Assembly: GCF_014648175.1 (NCBI RefSeq)
Contig: NZ_BMQP01000004.1
Coordinates: 248,001 to 312,000, forward strand
Reading direction: 5' to 3'
DNA: 64,000 nt
Source of the DNA: Planobispora rosea
GTDB taxonomy: Bacteria; Actinomycetota; Actinomycetes; Streptosporangiales; Streptosporangiaceae
In this document: positions 42,246 through 51,141 of the stretch, piece by piece
Position numbering within the stretch: position 1 is the stretch's first letter
Layout of the letters: every line of letters begins with the position of its first letter
Program-made: the position numbers and the translations under genes
The notes under the pieces: generated by a model
What the model was told of the DNA's origin: nothing
What the model saw: only the letters and a program-made list of their open reading frames with translations
The model's database searches: none

Positions 42246-43109
42246 ATGGTGATTCTCGACGGTGGGCTGGCGACCCACCTGGAGGCGCTCGGCGCGGATC
42301 TGCGCGACGACCTGTGGTCGGCGAAGGTCCTGGTGGAGAATCCCTCGGCGATCCGTCAGGCGCATCTGGACTACTTCGCGGCCGGAGCGCAGGTGGCGAC
42401 CACGGCGAGTTACCAGGCGAGCATCCCGGCGTTCCTGCGCAGGGGGCTGACGGTGCGTGAGGCCGAGGATCTGATCCGGCTCTCGGTACGGCTCGCGGCG
42501 GAGGCCAGGGACGCCCACGGGGAGGGCGCGGTCGCCGCGAGCGTCGGACCGTACGGCGCCTACCTCGCCAACGGCGCCGAGTACACCGGCGACTACGACC
42601 TCGACGAGGACGGCCTGGCCGGCTGGCACCGCGACCGGTGGCACATCCTGGCCGACAGCGGCGCCGACTTCCTGGCCTGCGAGACCATCCCCTCCTTCGC
42701 CGAGGCCCGCGCGTTCAAGCGCCTGCTCGGCGAGACACCGGGGGTGCGGGCCTGGGTCAGCTTCTCCTGCCGTGACGGCGAGCACATCAGCGACGGCACC
42801 CCGCTCCGGGAGGCCGCCGCGCTGTTCACCGCCGACCCGCGGGTTCTCGCGGTCGGGGTCAACTGCACCGCGCCGCGCCACATCCCCAGCCTCATCGGCC
42901 GCATCGAGGGCAAGCCGGTGATGGTCTACCCCAACTCGGGCGAGACGTGGGACGCGGAGAACCGCCGCTGGACGGGCACGGCCGACCCGGTCGAGTTCGG
43001 TACGGCGGCGGCGGGGTGGCACGCGGCGGGCTCGGCCTTCATCGGCGGCTGCTGCCGTACCACCCCGGAGCACATCCGCCAGATCCGCGAGCAGATCTAC
43101 GGCGGGTAG
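42246..43109 (+). CDS. mmuM: homocysteine S-methyltransferase
   Basis: 287 aa barrel of the MmuM/BhmT type. Zinc-binding cysteines are C207 (GVNCTAP) and C269-C270 (GGCCRTT). It transfers a methyl group from S-methylmethionine or S-adenosylmethionine to homocysteine to make methionine. A TAGAGT box (42234-42239) ends 6 nt before the ATG, inside the 14-bp gap after the arylsulfatase stop, so the gene can be transcribed independently and leaderless while also following the sulfatase. Confidence 0.9.
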   Translation: MVILDGGLATHLEALGADLRDDLWSAKVLVENPSAIRQAHLDYFAAGAQVATTASYQASIPAFLRRGLTVREAEDLIRLSVRLAAEARDAHGEGAVAASVGPYGAYLANGAEYTGDYDLDEDGLAGWHRDRWHILADSGADFLACETIPSFAEARAFKRLLGETPGVRAWVSFSCRDGEHISDGTPLREAAALFTADPRVLAVGVNCTAPRHIPSLIGRIEGKPVMVYPNSGETWDAENRRWTGTADPVEFGTAAAGWHAAGSAFIGGCCRTTPEHIRQIREQIYGG

Positions 43110-43120
43110 GACCGGCCGGG

Positions 43121-43552
43121 TCAGCCGGCGACCGCGGCCTCCCGGTCACCGCGGCGACGCCGCCAGAGGTTGTCGGCGGCCAGGGCCCCGCCGCCGCTGA
43201 AGGCGATCATCAGGCTCGCCGCGGCCAGCGCGAGGACGAACTCGTAGCCGCCCTTGTCCGCCGCGAAGCCGTTGGCCCCGTGGACGAACACGATCGCCCC
43301 GAGCATGGTGAGGGCGAGCAGGACCCCGAAGATCGGGAGCGCGGCGCCCAGGATGAGCGCGATCCCGCCGGCGACCTCCAGAACGGCCACCGCGGGCGCC
43401 GCCACGCCCGCCAGGGGGACGCCGATCTGCTCGAAGAACGCCGTCGTCCCCTCCAGCCCTCCGGTGAACTTCATCCAGCCGTGCACGAAGAAGATCGCGC
43501 CGATGGCGATCCGGCCCAGCAGCAGGGCGATGGAGCGTGCCTGGTCCAGCAT
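43121..43552 (-). CDS. DoxX-family membrane protein
   Basis: 143 aa with four hydrophobic segments, opening LGRIAIGAIFFVHGWMKF as in DoxX/YphA proteins. Members serve in redox or oxidative-stress complexes, but most are uncharacterised. It is divergent from a MarR-family gene and shares two palindromic operators with it, so it is probably the regulator's target. GGAGGC lies before the start. Confidence 0.87.
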   Translation of the reverse strand: MLDQARSIALLLGRIAIGAIFFVHGWMKFTGGLEGTTAFFEQIGVPLAGVAAPAVAVLEVAGGIALILGAALPIFGVLLALTMLGAIVFVHGANGFAADKGGYEFVLALAAASLMIAFSGGGALAADNLWRRRRGDREAAVAG

Positions 43553-43568
43553 GACGCCTCCCGAAGTG

Positions 43569-43616
43569 GTTCAAATTTGAACAATGGCCATGATGACAGA
43601 TAGTTCAAATTCAAAC
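43569..43616. promoter_or_regulatory. twin MarR-type operators between doxX and marR
   Basis: GTTCAAATTTGAAC (43569-43582), a perfect 14-bp palindrome, and GTTCAAATTCAAAC (43603-43616), a 12-of-14 match. The first is 17 bp from the DoxX start, the second 19 bp from the MarR start, overlapping their promoters: one operator per divergent gene. Confidence 0.82.
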
Positions 43617-43634
43617 AACAGGTAGACTGGGTAA

Positions 43635-44108
43635 GTGACGGGACCACGGTGGCTCGACGAGCGCGAGATGGCGGCGTGGACGGCCTACCTGACCGCGTCC
43701 CATCTGCTGGAAAGGCGCGTCGAGGAGCAGCTGAAGGCCGACGCGGGCCTCACCCACGCCCAGTACGAGATCCTGGCGAGACTGTCCGCCGCCCCCGGCC
43801 GCCGGTTGCGGATGACCGAGCTCGCCCGGACCGTCGTGGTCTCCAAGAGCGGCCTGACCTACCAGATCGGCCAGCTGGAGAAGAGGGGCCTGGTGGAACG
43901 GGCCACCTGCCCCTCCGACGACCGCGGCGTCCTGGCCGTGCTCACCGAGCAGGGCATGAGATGCCTGGAGCGCACCGCGCCCGGCCACGTCGCCGTCGTG
44001 CGCGAGTTGCTGATCGACCTGCTGAGCCCGGACGAGCTCGAGACCATGGCCCGCGTCATGCGCAAGGTGGAGGCGGCGACCCACTCCTCGGCGCGCGCCC
44101 TCCCCTAG
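43635..44108 (+). CDS. MarR-family transcriptional regulator
   Basis: 157 aa winged helix: LTHAQYEILARLSAAPGR, MTELARTVVVSKSGLTYQIGQLEKRGLV split across helices 2-4, and SDDRGVLAVLTEQG wing. It most likely represses itself and the divergent doxX gene through the two palindromes. GTG start: a TAGACT box (43623-43628) ends 6 nt before it, leaving a leaderless message. Confidence 0.9.
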   Translation: MTGPRWLDEREMAAWTAYLTASHLLERRVEEQLKADAGLTHAQYEILARLSAAPGRRLRMTELARTVVVSKSGLTYQIGQLEKRGLVERATCPSDDRGVLAVLTEQGMRCLERTAPGHVAVVRELLIDLLSPDELETMARVMRKVEAATHSSARALP

Positions 44109-44146
44109 AACGCCCTCCCGGTGGTGTGCACCCCGTGAAACCGCGA

Positions 44147-44184
44147 GGCGGCCTGTGATCCTCGCCCGAGGATCACAGGCCGCC
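44147..44184. terminator. 18-bp perfect hairpin between convergent marR and MCP genes
   Basis: GGCGGCCTGTGATCCTCG (44147-44164) and its exact complement (44167-44184), separated by only CC. The longest perfect inverted repeat in the window and placed between two convergent genes, so a bidirectional terminator is the simplest reading. Confidence 0.85.
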
Positions 44185-44236
44185 GATCAGACGCCCGGGC
44201 GGGCCCGGTCAGGGCCGGGCACGGGCTCCGGCCCGG

Positions 44237-45877
44237 TCAGACGCGGAAACGGGTGACCAGCTGGTTCAGCTCGGCCGCCATGGCGGCCAGGCGCTCGGAG
44301 GCCTGCCGGGAGGTCTCCACTCCCTCGGTGGTCTCCTGGGCGGCACCGGCCACGGCGGTCATGTTGTCGGCGATGTTGTGCACCCCCTGCGCGGCGCTGG
44401 AGACGCTGCGGCTGATCTCGCCCGTGGTGGCGGTCTGCTCCTCCACCGCCGCGGCGATGGTGGTCTGGTAGTTGCTGATCGTGCCGATGATGGCAGAGAT
44501 CTTGTCGATCGCCCCCACCGCGGCCGCGGTGTCGGACTGGATGGTCTCGATGCGGGCGGCGATGTCCTCGGTGGCCTTGGCGGTCTCCTGGGCCAGCTCC
44601 TTGACCTCGGAGGCGACCACCGCGAAGCCCTTGCCCGCGTCGCCGGCGCGGGCCGCCTCGATGGTGGCGTTGAGGGCCAGCAGGTTGGTCTGCTCGGCGA
44701 TGGAGGTGATGACCTTGAGGATGTTGCCGATCTCGGCCGAGGACTCACCCAGCTTGCCGACCACGGCGGTGGTCTCCTGGGCGGAGGTGACCGCCTCGAC
44801 GGCCACGGTGGCGGCGTCGGAGGCGTTGGTGGAGATCTCCCGGATGGAGGCGCCCATCTGCTCGGAGGCGGCGGCCAGCGTGCTCACGTGCTCGGTGATC
44901 TCGCGGGCGGCCTCCCGGGCGCCGCCTGCCTGGGCGGCGGTGCCCTCGGCGTTGTCGGCCAGCTGCCGGCTGACGGCCTCCAGATCGGCCGAGGAAGCGC
45001 CCAGGGTGGTGGCGTTGGCGTGGATGACGGCGATGGTCTGGCGCATGGTGGTGATGGCGCGGTTCAGGGCGGCGGCCATGGTGCCGACCTCGTCCCGGCT
45101 GGTGACGTCGGCGTTGCGGGTCAGGTCTCCGTGCGCGAGCGCGTCCAGGACACCGGTGACGCGGCGCAGCGGCCCCACCACGCTCCGGGCGACCAGCCAG
45201 GCCAGGCCGAGACCGGCGGCCAGGCCGAGACCGCCGATGACGCTGACGCGGGCGATGACCTGGCCGACGGTGTCGTGGGCGTCGTTGACACTGGCGACCG
45301 CGGTCTGGCTCTGAGCGGCGCGCAGGCCGGCGATCCCCTCCGCGATGCGCTCGTCGATCGGCCTGATGGCGTTGTAGCCCTTCCAGAAGCCAGGCAGGTC
45401 GTGCTTGTCGGCGGAGGGGATGACCTGCCCGTCACGGATCTTCACGTACTCGGCCCAGTCGGCGTACACGCGCTCCCAGGCCGCCTTGTCGGTCGTGACG
45501 GCGGCGAAGACCTCGGCGTTCTCGACGATGCTCGCGTCGGCCTTGCGCATCTCCTCAGCGTTCTTGACCCGGAACTCGGGGTTGGACATGTAGTAGTTGA
45601 GCATGAGGTAGCGCACCCGCAGCATGTCACTGTGGATCAGGCCGAGGGTCTCGATCGGGCGCACGCCGTGCTCGTAGATCTCCGTGGCTTTGTCGTCGGC
45701 CTGGTTGAGGCCGCTGACGCTCACACCGAGCACGAGCAGGCCCGCGGTCGCCACCGCGGTGACGGCGGCGAAGATCTTGGCGGTCAGCGGCAGGTCACGG
45801 CAGCGGTCGATCAGTGACCGCCGGGCGGGTGCGGCGGAGTGGGACCCGGAGGGGGGCGGAACAGAGAGCGACGACAT
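44237..45877 (-). CDS. methyl-accepting chemotaxis protein-type receptor
   Basis: 546 aa. Membrane helix at about 33-55, a four-helix-bundle sensor (about 60-205, 4HB_MCP type), second membrane helix (about 208-230), HAMP (about 232-284) and the long coiled-coil signalling domain with the hairpin tip [23 protein letters not shown] (split about 395-415). GAGGAAAG precedes the ATG at 45877. No che gene is in the window, so it could signal to a distant Che-like or other pathway. The 5' leader contains stacked hairpins. Confidence 0.92.
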   Translation of the reverse strand: MSSLSVPPPSGSHSAAPARRSLIDRCRDLPLTAKIFAAVTAVATAGLLVLGVSVSGLNQADDKATEIYEHGVRPIETLGLIHSDMLRVRYLMLNYYMSNPEFRVKNAEEMRKADASIVENAEVFAAVTTDKAAWERVYADWAEYVKIRDGQVIPSADKHDLPGFWKGYNAIRPIDERIAEGIAGLRAAQSQTAVASVNDAHDTVGQVIARVSVIGGLGLAAGLGLAWLVARSVVGPLRRVTGVLDALAHGDLTRNADVTSRDEVGTMAAALNRAITTMRQTIAVIHANATTLGASSADLEAVSRQLADNAEGTAAQAGGAREAAREITEHVSTLAAASEQMGASIREISTNASDAATVAVEAVTSAQETTAVVGKLGESSAEIGNILKVITSIAEQTNLLALNATIEAARAGDAGKGFAVVASEVKELAQETAKATEDIAARIETIQSDTAAAVGAIDKISAIIGTISNYQTTIAAAVEEQTATTGEISRSVSSAAQGVHNIADNMTAVAGAAQETTEGVETSRQASERLAAMAAELNQLVTRFRV

Positions 45878-45902
45878 GGCTTTCCTCAAAAGATGCGGTA
45901 AT

Positions 45903-45944
45903 CCCAGAAGCGCTGGGCGGCATCTTCCTCATCGGAAGGCGCCC
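45903..45944 (-). promoter_or_regulatory. structured leader of the chemoreceptor gene
   Basis: Within the 143-bp gap before the receptor gene there is a nested hairpin: GGGCG (45915-45919) with CGCCC (45940-45944), and inside it CTTCC (45924-45928) with GGAAG (45934-45938), loop TCATC. A second stem CCCAG/CTGGG (45903-45917) overlaps its base. It does not show the GCAAA or GAAA motifs of a c-di-GMP riboswitch. Confidence 0.4.
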
Positions 45945-45996
45945 GCCGTTCTTGAGTGGTCGCCTTGAGCAATCGTGCCGCCCGGAGGTGAGGACC

Positions 45997-46353
45997 TCAG
46001 AGCGCCCGGCCGACGGCCGCCCCGGCGAAGGCCGCGGCGAGACCGGCCACCAGCGTGAACACCAGGTTCACCACCGCCGGTCGGCGCTCGCCCGACTCGG
46101 CCAGCCGCATGACGTCGTAGGCGAGCGTGCTGTAGGTGCTGAGCGCCCCGCAGAACCCGGCTCCGCCGAGGGTGAGGCCCCAGACCGGCAGCCATCCGGC
46201 CAGCGCCCCCGCCGTCAGCAGACCCAGCAGGAACGAGGCGGCCACGTTCACCAGCAGGATCCCCCAGGGGAAGGGGGAGGAGGTCCGGAGTCCGGCGAGG
46301 TGGCGCAGCACGGCTCCGGCGGCGCCGCCCACGGCCACGAGCAGCACCGTCAT
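45997..46353 (-). CDS. crcB: fluoride channel FluC/CrcB, subunit 1
   Basis: 118 aa, four hydrophobic helices. Fluc motifs are GGAAGAVLRH (helix 1), NVAASFLLG (helix 2 asparagine) and GALSTYSTLAYD (helix 3 break with the Na+/F- lining Thr/Ser-Phe box, here Tyr for the first Phe). It exports fluoride as a dual-topology or paired dimer. Seven bases downstream of the second crcB gene, hence probably a heterodimer. No fluoride riboswitch was recognised. Confidence 0.92.
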   Translation of the reverse strand: MTVLLVAVGGAAGAVLRHLAGLRTSSPFPWGILLVNVAASFLLGLLTAGALAGWLPVWGLTLGGAGFCGALSTYSTLAYDVMRLAESGERRPAVVNLVFTLVAGLAAAFAGAAVGRAL

Positions 46354-46360
46354 CCCGTCC

Positions 46361-46795
46361 TCACCGCGTCCGTTCCGTGGGGACGTCCTCGGCGGGCGGG
46401 GCGGGAGGCGCCGGCCGTACCCTGCGGATCAGGGCCGTACCGGCGAACACGGCCGACAGCGCCAGGGCCGGGGTCGCGACGAGGTAGGCGACGGCCGTGC
46501 CCGGACGGCCCAGATGGACGAGCGCCTCCACGTCGACGGCGAAGGCGGAGAAGGTGGTGAAGCCGCCGAGTGCCCCGGTCGACAGGAACGGCCCGGCCAG
46601 CCGGTGCGGCGCCGACGCCACCAGCCACCCGACCAGCGCGCCGATCAGCAGGCAGCCGAGTGTGTTGATCACCAGGGTCGTCCAGGGGAACGCGGGCGGC
46701 GCGGCCGGGAACAGCACCCCCAGCCCGTGACGGGCCAGCGCGCCCAGGGCTCCGCCGCACGCCACGGCGCCGGACACGGCCGCGTCGATCCTCAC
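46361..46795 (-). CDS. crcB: fluoride channel FluC/CrcB, subunit 2
   Basis: 144 aa with four helices: GALGALARHGL, NTLGCLLIGAL and the complete GALGGFTTFSAFAVD box. A Pro/Arg-rich cytoplasmic tail of about 20 residues follows. Adjacent paralogues with different sequences are the pattern of heterodimeric, antiparallel Fluc channels, where each chain has lost dual topology. It is the first gene of the pair. Confidence 0.92.
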   Translation of the reverse strand: MRIDAAVSGAVACGGALGALARHGLGVLFPAAPPAFPWTTLVINTLGCLLIGALVGWLVASAPHRLAGPFLSTGALGGFTTFSAFAVDVEALVHLGRPGTAVAYLVATPALALSAVFAGTALIRRVRPAPPAPPAEDVPTERTR

Positions 46796-46852
46796 CCCGA
46801 CAGGGTAGTGCCACCCCCCGGTGGGCCGGGGACGGCCGGGCCCGGAGATCCT

Positions 46853-47590
46853 TCAGTCGCGGCCGGGCCCCTTCGCCCTCCGGGCGGCGTCGGCCGCGGC
46901 GTCCGGCCTGCTCTTCGTGGCGTCCGCCTTCGCGCTCGCGGCGTACTTGTCGACGTACTCCTGGCCGGAGAGCTCCATCAGCGCGTACATGATCTCGTCG
47001 GTGACGGCGCGCAGGACCAGGCGGTCGTCCTCCATGCCGTAGTAACGGGAGAAGTCCAGCGGTTTGCCGAACTTCACCCCCGGGCGGATGCCCAGCTTGG
47101 GCAGCGGACGGCCGGGGGGCATCATCTCAAAGGTGCCGATCATCGCCCACGGGATGACCGGCGCCCGGGACTCGAGGGCCAGCCGGGCCACGCCGGTCTT
47201 GCCCTTGTAGAGACGGCCGTCGTGGGAGCGGGTGCCCTCGGGGTAGATGCCGAGCACGTGCCCCTCGCCCAGGATGCGCAGGCCGGTGCGGAGCGCCGCC
47301 TCGCTGGCCTTGCCTCCGGACCGGTCGATCGGCACGGTGCCGACCCCGCTGAAGAAGGCCCGGCTGACCATTCCCTTCAGCCCCCGGCCGGTGAAGTACT
47401 CGGCCTTTCCGAGAGAGATCACCTTGCGCGGCAGGAACAGCGCCCCGAAGAAGTGGTCGGCGAATGACAGGTGGTTGCCGGCCAGGATCACCGGCCCCTC
47501 CTTCGGCACGTTCCCCACGCCTTCCGCCCACGGGCGGAAGATCAGATGGAGGAAGGGCCAGAGGATGGCCTTCACCACCCAGTAGAACAC
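46853..47590 (-). CDS. 1-acyl-sn-glycerol-3-phosphate acyltransferase-like (PlsC)
   Basis: 245 aa. The acyltransferase box H40-x4-D45 (NHLSFADHF) and the phosphate-binding YPEGTRS near residue 117 are intact. An N-terminal hydrophobic patch anchors it to the membrane. It should acylate lysophosphatidate or a related lipid. The last 40 residues are a basic, Ala/Lys-rich tail. Upstream 110 bp are shared with the divergent esterase gene, an arrangement common in actinomycetes. Confidence 0.9.
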   Translation of the reverse strand: MFYWVVKAILWPFLHLIFRPWAEGVGNVPKEGPVILAGNHLSFADHFFGALFLPRKVISLGKAEYFTGRGLKGMVSRAFFSGVGTVPIDRSGGKASEAALRTGLRILGEGHVLGIYPEGTRSHDGRLYKGKTGVARLALESRAPVIPWAMIGTFEMMPPGRPLPKLGIRPGVKFGKPLDFSRYYGMEDDRLVLRAVTDEIMYALMELSGQEYVDKYAASAKADATKSRPDAAADAARRAKGPGRD

Positions 47591-47741
47591 TCGATGCTCC
47601 TTCGGTTGTCAGTCAGCGACCTGGAGGTATCTTCCCACCTTCGGCCTCTGCCACCTACACCACCGAACAACCCAAATCGCCCCTCTCGCAAAACAACCCC
47701 CAAACATGCGACGATCAGGCGAACTGACAAGGAGTGCCGTC

Positions 47742-48506
47742 ATGCCTGTCATGCCCGGTGCGGAGCCGTACCACCACGTGGGCGGTCCGGTCGGAGTCCT
47801 GCTCTGTCACGGGTTCACCGGTTCGCCGCAGTCGTTACGCCCGTGGGGGGAGTACCTGGCCGCGGCGGGCCTGAGCGTGGCGCTGCCCCGGCTGCCCGGG
47901 CACGGGACCACGTGGCAGGAGATGAACCACACCCGCTGGGAAGACTGGTACGCCGCCCTCGACAAGGAGCTGGCGGACCTGCGGGGGCGGTGCTCCGACG
48001 TCTTCGTCATGGGCCTGTCGCTGGGCGGCTGCATGGCCCTGCGCCTGGCCGAGGTGCACGGTACGGAGATCAGAGGCGTGGTGGTCGTCAACCCCTCGAT
48101 CGCCAACGACGTCCCCCTGCTCAAGCTGGCCCCGCTGCTGAAGCTCTTCGTCCCGTCGGTGCCGGGGGTGGCCGGGGACATCAAGAAGGCGGGGGCGACC
48201 GAGCTCGGCTACACGCGCACGCCGGTCAGGGCCGCGGCGAGCCTGCCCCGGTTGTGGGCGCTGACCCAGTCCCAGCTGGACCGGCTGGTCCAGCCGGTCC
48301 TGGTCTTCCACAGCCCGCAGGACCATGTGGTGAAACCCACCAGTGTCCGTATTCTTCGTGAGAAGCTGACCGGGGGGAACCTGGATGTGGTGGAGCTCGC
48401 CGACAGCTACCATGTCGCGACGCTCGACAATGATGCCGATCAGATCTTCGCGGGGAGCCTGGAGTTCATCCGCGCGAACGCCTCTGTACCCTTGCAGGGA
48501 GACTGA
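47742..48506 (+). CDS. alpha/beta-hydrolase, carboxylesterase
   Basis: 254 aa. Oxyanion region CHGFTGSP (22-29), nucleophile elbow GLSLGG with S93, acid near SPQDHVV and histidine in DSYHVATLD. This pattern matches the EstD/Est30 thermostable carboxylesterase family. Substrate unknown; divergent pairing with a phospholipid acyltransferase hints at a lipid or monoacylglycerol. ACAAGGAG lies before the ATG at 47742. Confidence 0.88.
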   Translation: MPVMPGAEPYHHVGGPVGVLLCHGFTGSPQSLRPWGEYLAAAGLSVALPRLPGHGTTWQEMNHTRWEDWYAALDKELADLRGRCSDVFVMGLSLGGCMALRLAEVHGTEIRGVVVVNPSIANDVPLLKLAPLLKLFVPSVPGVAGDIKKAGATELGYTRTPVRAAASLPRLWALTQSQLDRLVQPVLVFHSPQDHVVKPTSVRILREKLTGGNLDVVELADSYHVATLDNDADQIFAGSLEFIRANASVPLQGD

Positions 48507-48571
48507 TCGCGGACGGGGACGCGCGGTCTCACGGGAGGAAGTGGACGGCCGATGAATGACAGGCCAGCTAG

Positions 48572-49072
48572 GTGACACCTCAGAGCGATGAGGACGAGGT
48601 CTGGCGGCAGATCGTCGCGTCCTTCAACGACACCGCCGAGCGTGATCCGGCCGACCAGCCGTGGCCGGACAGCGAGAACCTCCCGGCCGAGCCCGCCCGC
48701 CGCGTGGTCAGGGAGCCGGAGGAGGCGCTCCCCCGGGCGGACGACGACGCCGCTGAGCTCGCGAAGCCGACGGAGCCCGCGGAGCCCGCGGAGCTCACCG
48801 ACGGCGGGCAGCCGGACGCCGACGAGGGGCACTACGTGCCGCCCGCCCCGCCCCCGCTGCCCAAGGCCGACACCGCCACCAAGATCGGGTGGGCGGCCCT
48901 GTTCGGCGGCCCCGCCTTCCTGGGGACGACCGTGCTGCTCGGATGGGAGCCGGAGGGCTGGGTGCTGTTCGCCGCGGCCGCCGCGTTCATCGGCGGCTTC
49001 GTGGCGCTGGTGGTGCGGATGGGCGACGGTCCCCCGAACGACTCGGGCTGGGACGACGGCGCCGTCGTCTGA
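48572..49072 (+). CDS. conserved membrane protein of unknown function
   Basis: 166 aa, GTG start. Residues 1-95 are acidic and Pro/Glu-rich, predicted disordered; residues about 103-123 and 128-147 form a pair of transmembrane helices; a short acidic tail follows. The layout is typical of a conserved actinobacterial protein linked to the PlsC/esterase pair. I do not recognise a function. Confidence 0.72.
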   Translation: MTPQSDEDEVWRQIVASFNDTAERDPADQPWPDSENLPAEPARRVVREPEEALPRADDDAAELAKPTEPAEPAELTDGGQPDADEGHYVPPAPPPLPKADTATKIGWAALFGGPAFLGTTVLLGWEPEGWVLFAAAAAFIGGFVALVVRMGDGPPNDSGWDDGAVV

Positions 49073-49196
49073 CACCCCGCGAGGCCGCCACGGGTCTGAC
49101 GACCCGCAGGGGCCACGAGCCGGACCTCTCCGGCCCGCCCCTGCGACCCGGGACCGCTCCGGCCCCCTGCGACCGGGACCTCTCCGGCCCGGACCG

Positions 49197-50330
49197 CTAT
49201 GACCGGGCCCGCTCCGGCAGGCCGGCCCCGAACCGCTCGATCACGTCGGTGTAGCGGCCGGCGTCGTCCACCACGTGGCCGACGCTCCACACCGTACCCG
49301 TGCCGGGCACGTAGGCCGCCGCCTGGAGCCTGATCGTCCGCGGGGCGGCGGGTGCCGCCCCGTGCAGCGCCTTGAGCGTGCGGCCGTCGTAGCGGAGCAG
49401 GAACGCCTCTCCCGGCCGTTCCAGATCGACCCCGGAGATCCAGAACCGGTTCTTGCGGTCGCCGGTCACGCCGTACAGGCGGACGTCGCCACCGCGCACG
49501 GTCACCCGTGACCACTTCTTGCCGTTCCAGGACAGCACCAGCGGGACGTCCTCGTCGGGGCCCCGGTAGACGCCGCCGACGGCCAGCGCGCGCTTCGGCC
49601 CGTTGACGTGGACGTCACGCAGGTAGCCGCCGGGGATGTCGGGCACCGGGAACGCCTTCCAGGTCCCCTCCGACAACCTCATGACGAGCGGCTTCTCCCC
49701 GGTGTCGCCCACCGCCCAGCCGTCGCCCTTGGCCGAGACCGACACGCCGTACAGCGCGCCCTCCCCCTCGGCCTGAGTGAGCTTCCACCTGCCCCCGGAC
49801 CCGGTGACGATCAGGGGGTGCCCGTCGCGGCGGCCCACGGCGGCCACCCTGCCCGGGGTGACGGCCACCCCGCCCAGCCAGTCACCCACGTGCAGGCTGT
49901 CGACGGTGATCCGCTCGAAGGCCGAGCCGTCGCCCCTGGCGAGGTACGGCATGCCGTCGTGGCCCTCGCCCACGGCCCACAGCTCGGTGGCGGAGGCCGC
50001 CGCGACCGAGTGCAGCAGCCCCGCGCCGGTGGAGTCGTTGCGGACGGCGACCTCGGACCACCCGCTCCCGTTCCAGTGGACGATCGCGCTGCGGCTCTGC
50101 CAGACGTCCCACGCGCTCTGCTGGCCCACCGCCCAGACGTCGGAGGGCGAGATCGCGACCACGTCCGACAGCGACCCGTCGCTGCTCAGCCGGGCGGTGG
50201 CCGGCGCCTGCCACGACTCCGCCGCGGGCGGGCGGACGGGATCGGCGTGCGCGGCCGGCGGATGGAGGGGCAGCAGGAGCATGCCTCCCGCGCAGAGCGC
50301 CAGCGCACGCCGCGGAAGGCGACGAGTCAT
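49197..50330 (-). CDS. secreted beta-propeller-like protein of unknown function
   Basis: 377 aa with a signal peptide (basic MTRRLPRR, hydrophobic core, cleavage after AHA near residue 30). The mature part has about seven repeats with the pattern VVAISPSDVWAVG, AASATELWAVG, VSAKGDGWAVG, i.e. propeller blades like those of Kelch/BNR-type extracellular proteins. No catalytic motif. TACGAT 6 nt before the ATG at 50330 indicates a leaderless start rather than the GTG two codons upstream. Convergent with the preceding membrane protein gene. Confidence 0.75.
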   Translation of the reverse strand: MTRRLPRRALALCAGGMLLLPLHPPAAHADPVRPPAAESWQAPATARLSSDGSLSDVVAISPSDVWAVGQQSAWDVWQSRSAIVHWNGSGWSEVAVRNDSTGAGLLHSVAAASATELWAVGEGHDGMPYLARGDGSAFERITVDSLHVGDWLGGVAVTPGRVAAVGRRDGHPLIVTGSGGRWKLTQAEGEGALYGVSVSAKGDGWAVGDTGEKPLVMRLSEGTWKAFPVPDIPGGYLRDVHVNGPKRALAVGGVYRGPDEDVPLVLSWNGKKWSRVTVRGGDVRLYGVTGDRKNRFWISGVDLERPGEAFLLRYDGRTLKALHGAAPAAPRTIRLQAAAYVPGTGTVWSVGHVVDDAGRYTDVIERFGAGLPERARS

Positions 50331-50379
50331 GCCCACATCGTAGAGTGCCCCGCCCTCCCCCCGTGCGCGCTTCCCCCGG

Positions 50380-51090
50380 TCACGGTGCGGTCCCCTCTCC
50401 GGGCACGGCGATTTCCGCGATCACCGGCAGGTGGTCGGTCGCCGCGGCGAGGTCGGCGGGGGCCGCCTCGGCGGTGCCGCAGGAGACGACCTGGAGCCCT
50501 CCCGCGGCGAAGACCGCGTCGATGCGCAGGCGCGGAGCCCTGGCCGGGAAGGTCAGGCCGTCTCCTCGCGGCGCGAGCGGGTAGCAGTCGTTCAGCCCCT
50601 CGCAGATCAACCGCCAGGACGGCCCGTCGGACTGCTCGTTGATGTCCCCCGCCAGCACGGGCAGCGCGCCGAAGCGGTCAGCGGCCTTCCGCAGCAGGGT
50701 CACCGCCTCACCCGCGTGGTGCAGCCGCGCGGACGCGTCGAGGTCGAGATGGACCGAGCCGACGGCCACCCGGACGTCCCCGGCCTCCACCACGGCGATC
50801 GCGACGGCCCGCTGCTCCAGGCCGAGGAAGAACTTCAGCAGGCGGCCCTCACCGTGCAGCAGGCGGACCCGCGGGCCGGTCAGCACGGCCACACCGCCCA
50901 GGCGGCGCCCCGCGGCCACGCGCAGCCCGCCGGAGGCGGCCAGTCTCCGGCGCTTGCGGCGCCAGCACAGGAAGCGGGGAGCCTCCTGCACGCAGAGCAC
51001 GTCGGCGCGGAGCGCGGCCATCACCCGGCCCAGCGCGGCGACGTCGTCCCGCATGGAACGCACGTTGTAGCAGGCGACCCTGAGCTGCAC
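50380..51090 (-). CDS. endonuclease/exonuclease/phosphatase family protein
   Basis: 236 aa with the EEP fold motifs: YNVRS (Asn), VQEAP (metal Glu), SVHLDLD (His), LAGDINE (Asp-Asn) and TDHLPV (terminal Asp-His). It is a magnesium phosphodiesterase or phosphatase acting on nucleic acid or a phospho-compound; no exact substrate is indicated. Starts 51 bp after the glucokinase gene on the same strand, likely cotranscribed. Confidence 0.87.
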   Translation of the reverse strand: MQLRVACYNVRSMRDDVAALGRVMAALRADVLCVQEAPRFLCWRRKRRRLAASGGLRVAAGRRLGGVAVLTGPRVRLLHGEGRLLKFFLGLEQRAVAIAVVEAGDVRVAVGSVHLDLDASARLHHAGEAVTLLRKAADRFGALPVLAGDINEQSDGPSWRLICEGLNDCYPLAPRGDGLTFPARAPRLRIDAVFAAGGLQVVSCGTAEAAPADLAAATDHLPVIAEIAVPGEGTAP

Positions 51091-51141
51091 GGCGACCTCC
51101 CTCGGGGGTGCGGGGGCGGGGGTGCGGGGGCGGGGTCCGGC

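Noticed and set aside
45890-45996. c-di-GMP riboswitch before the chemoreceptor
   Set aside because: The conserved GCAAA, tetraloop and receptor segments of the GEMM motif are absent.
45997-46852. Fluoride riboswitch (crcB motif) linked to the FluC pair
   Set aside because: The sequence upstream of 46795 is short and GC-rich and shows no pseudoknot-forming crcB motif.
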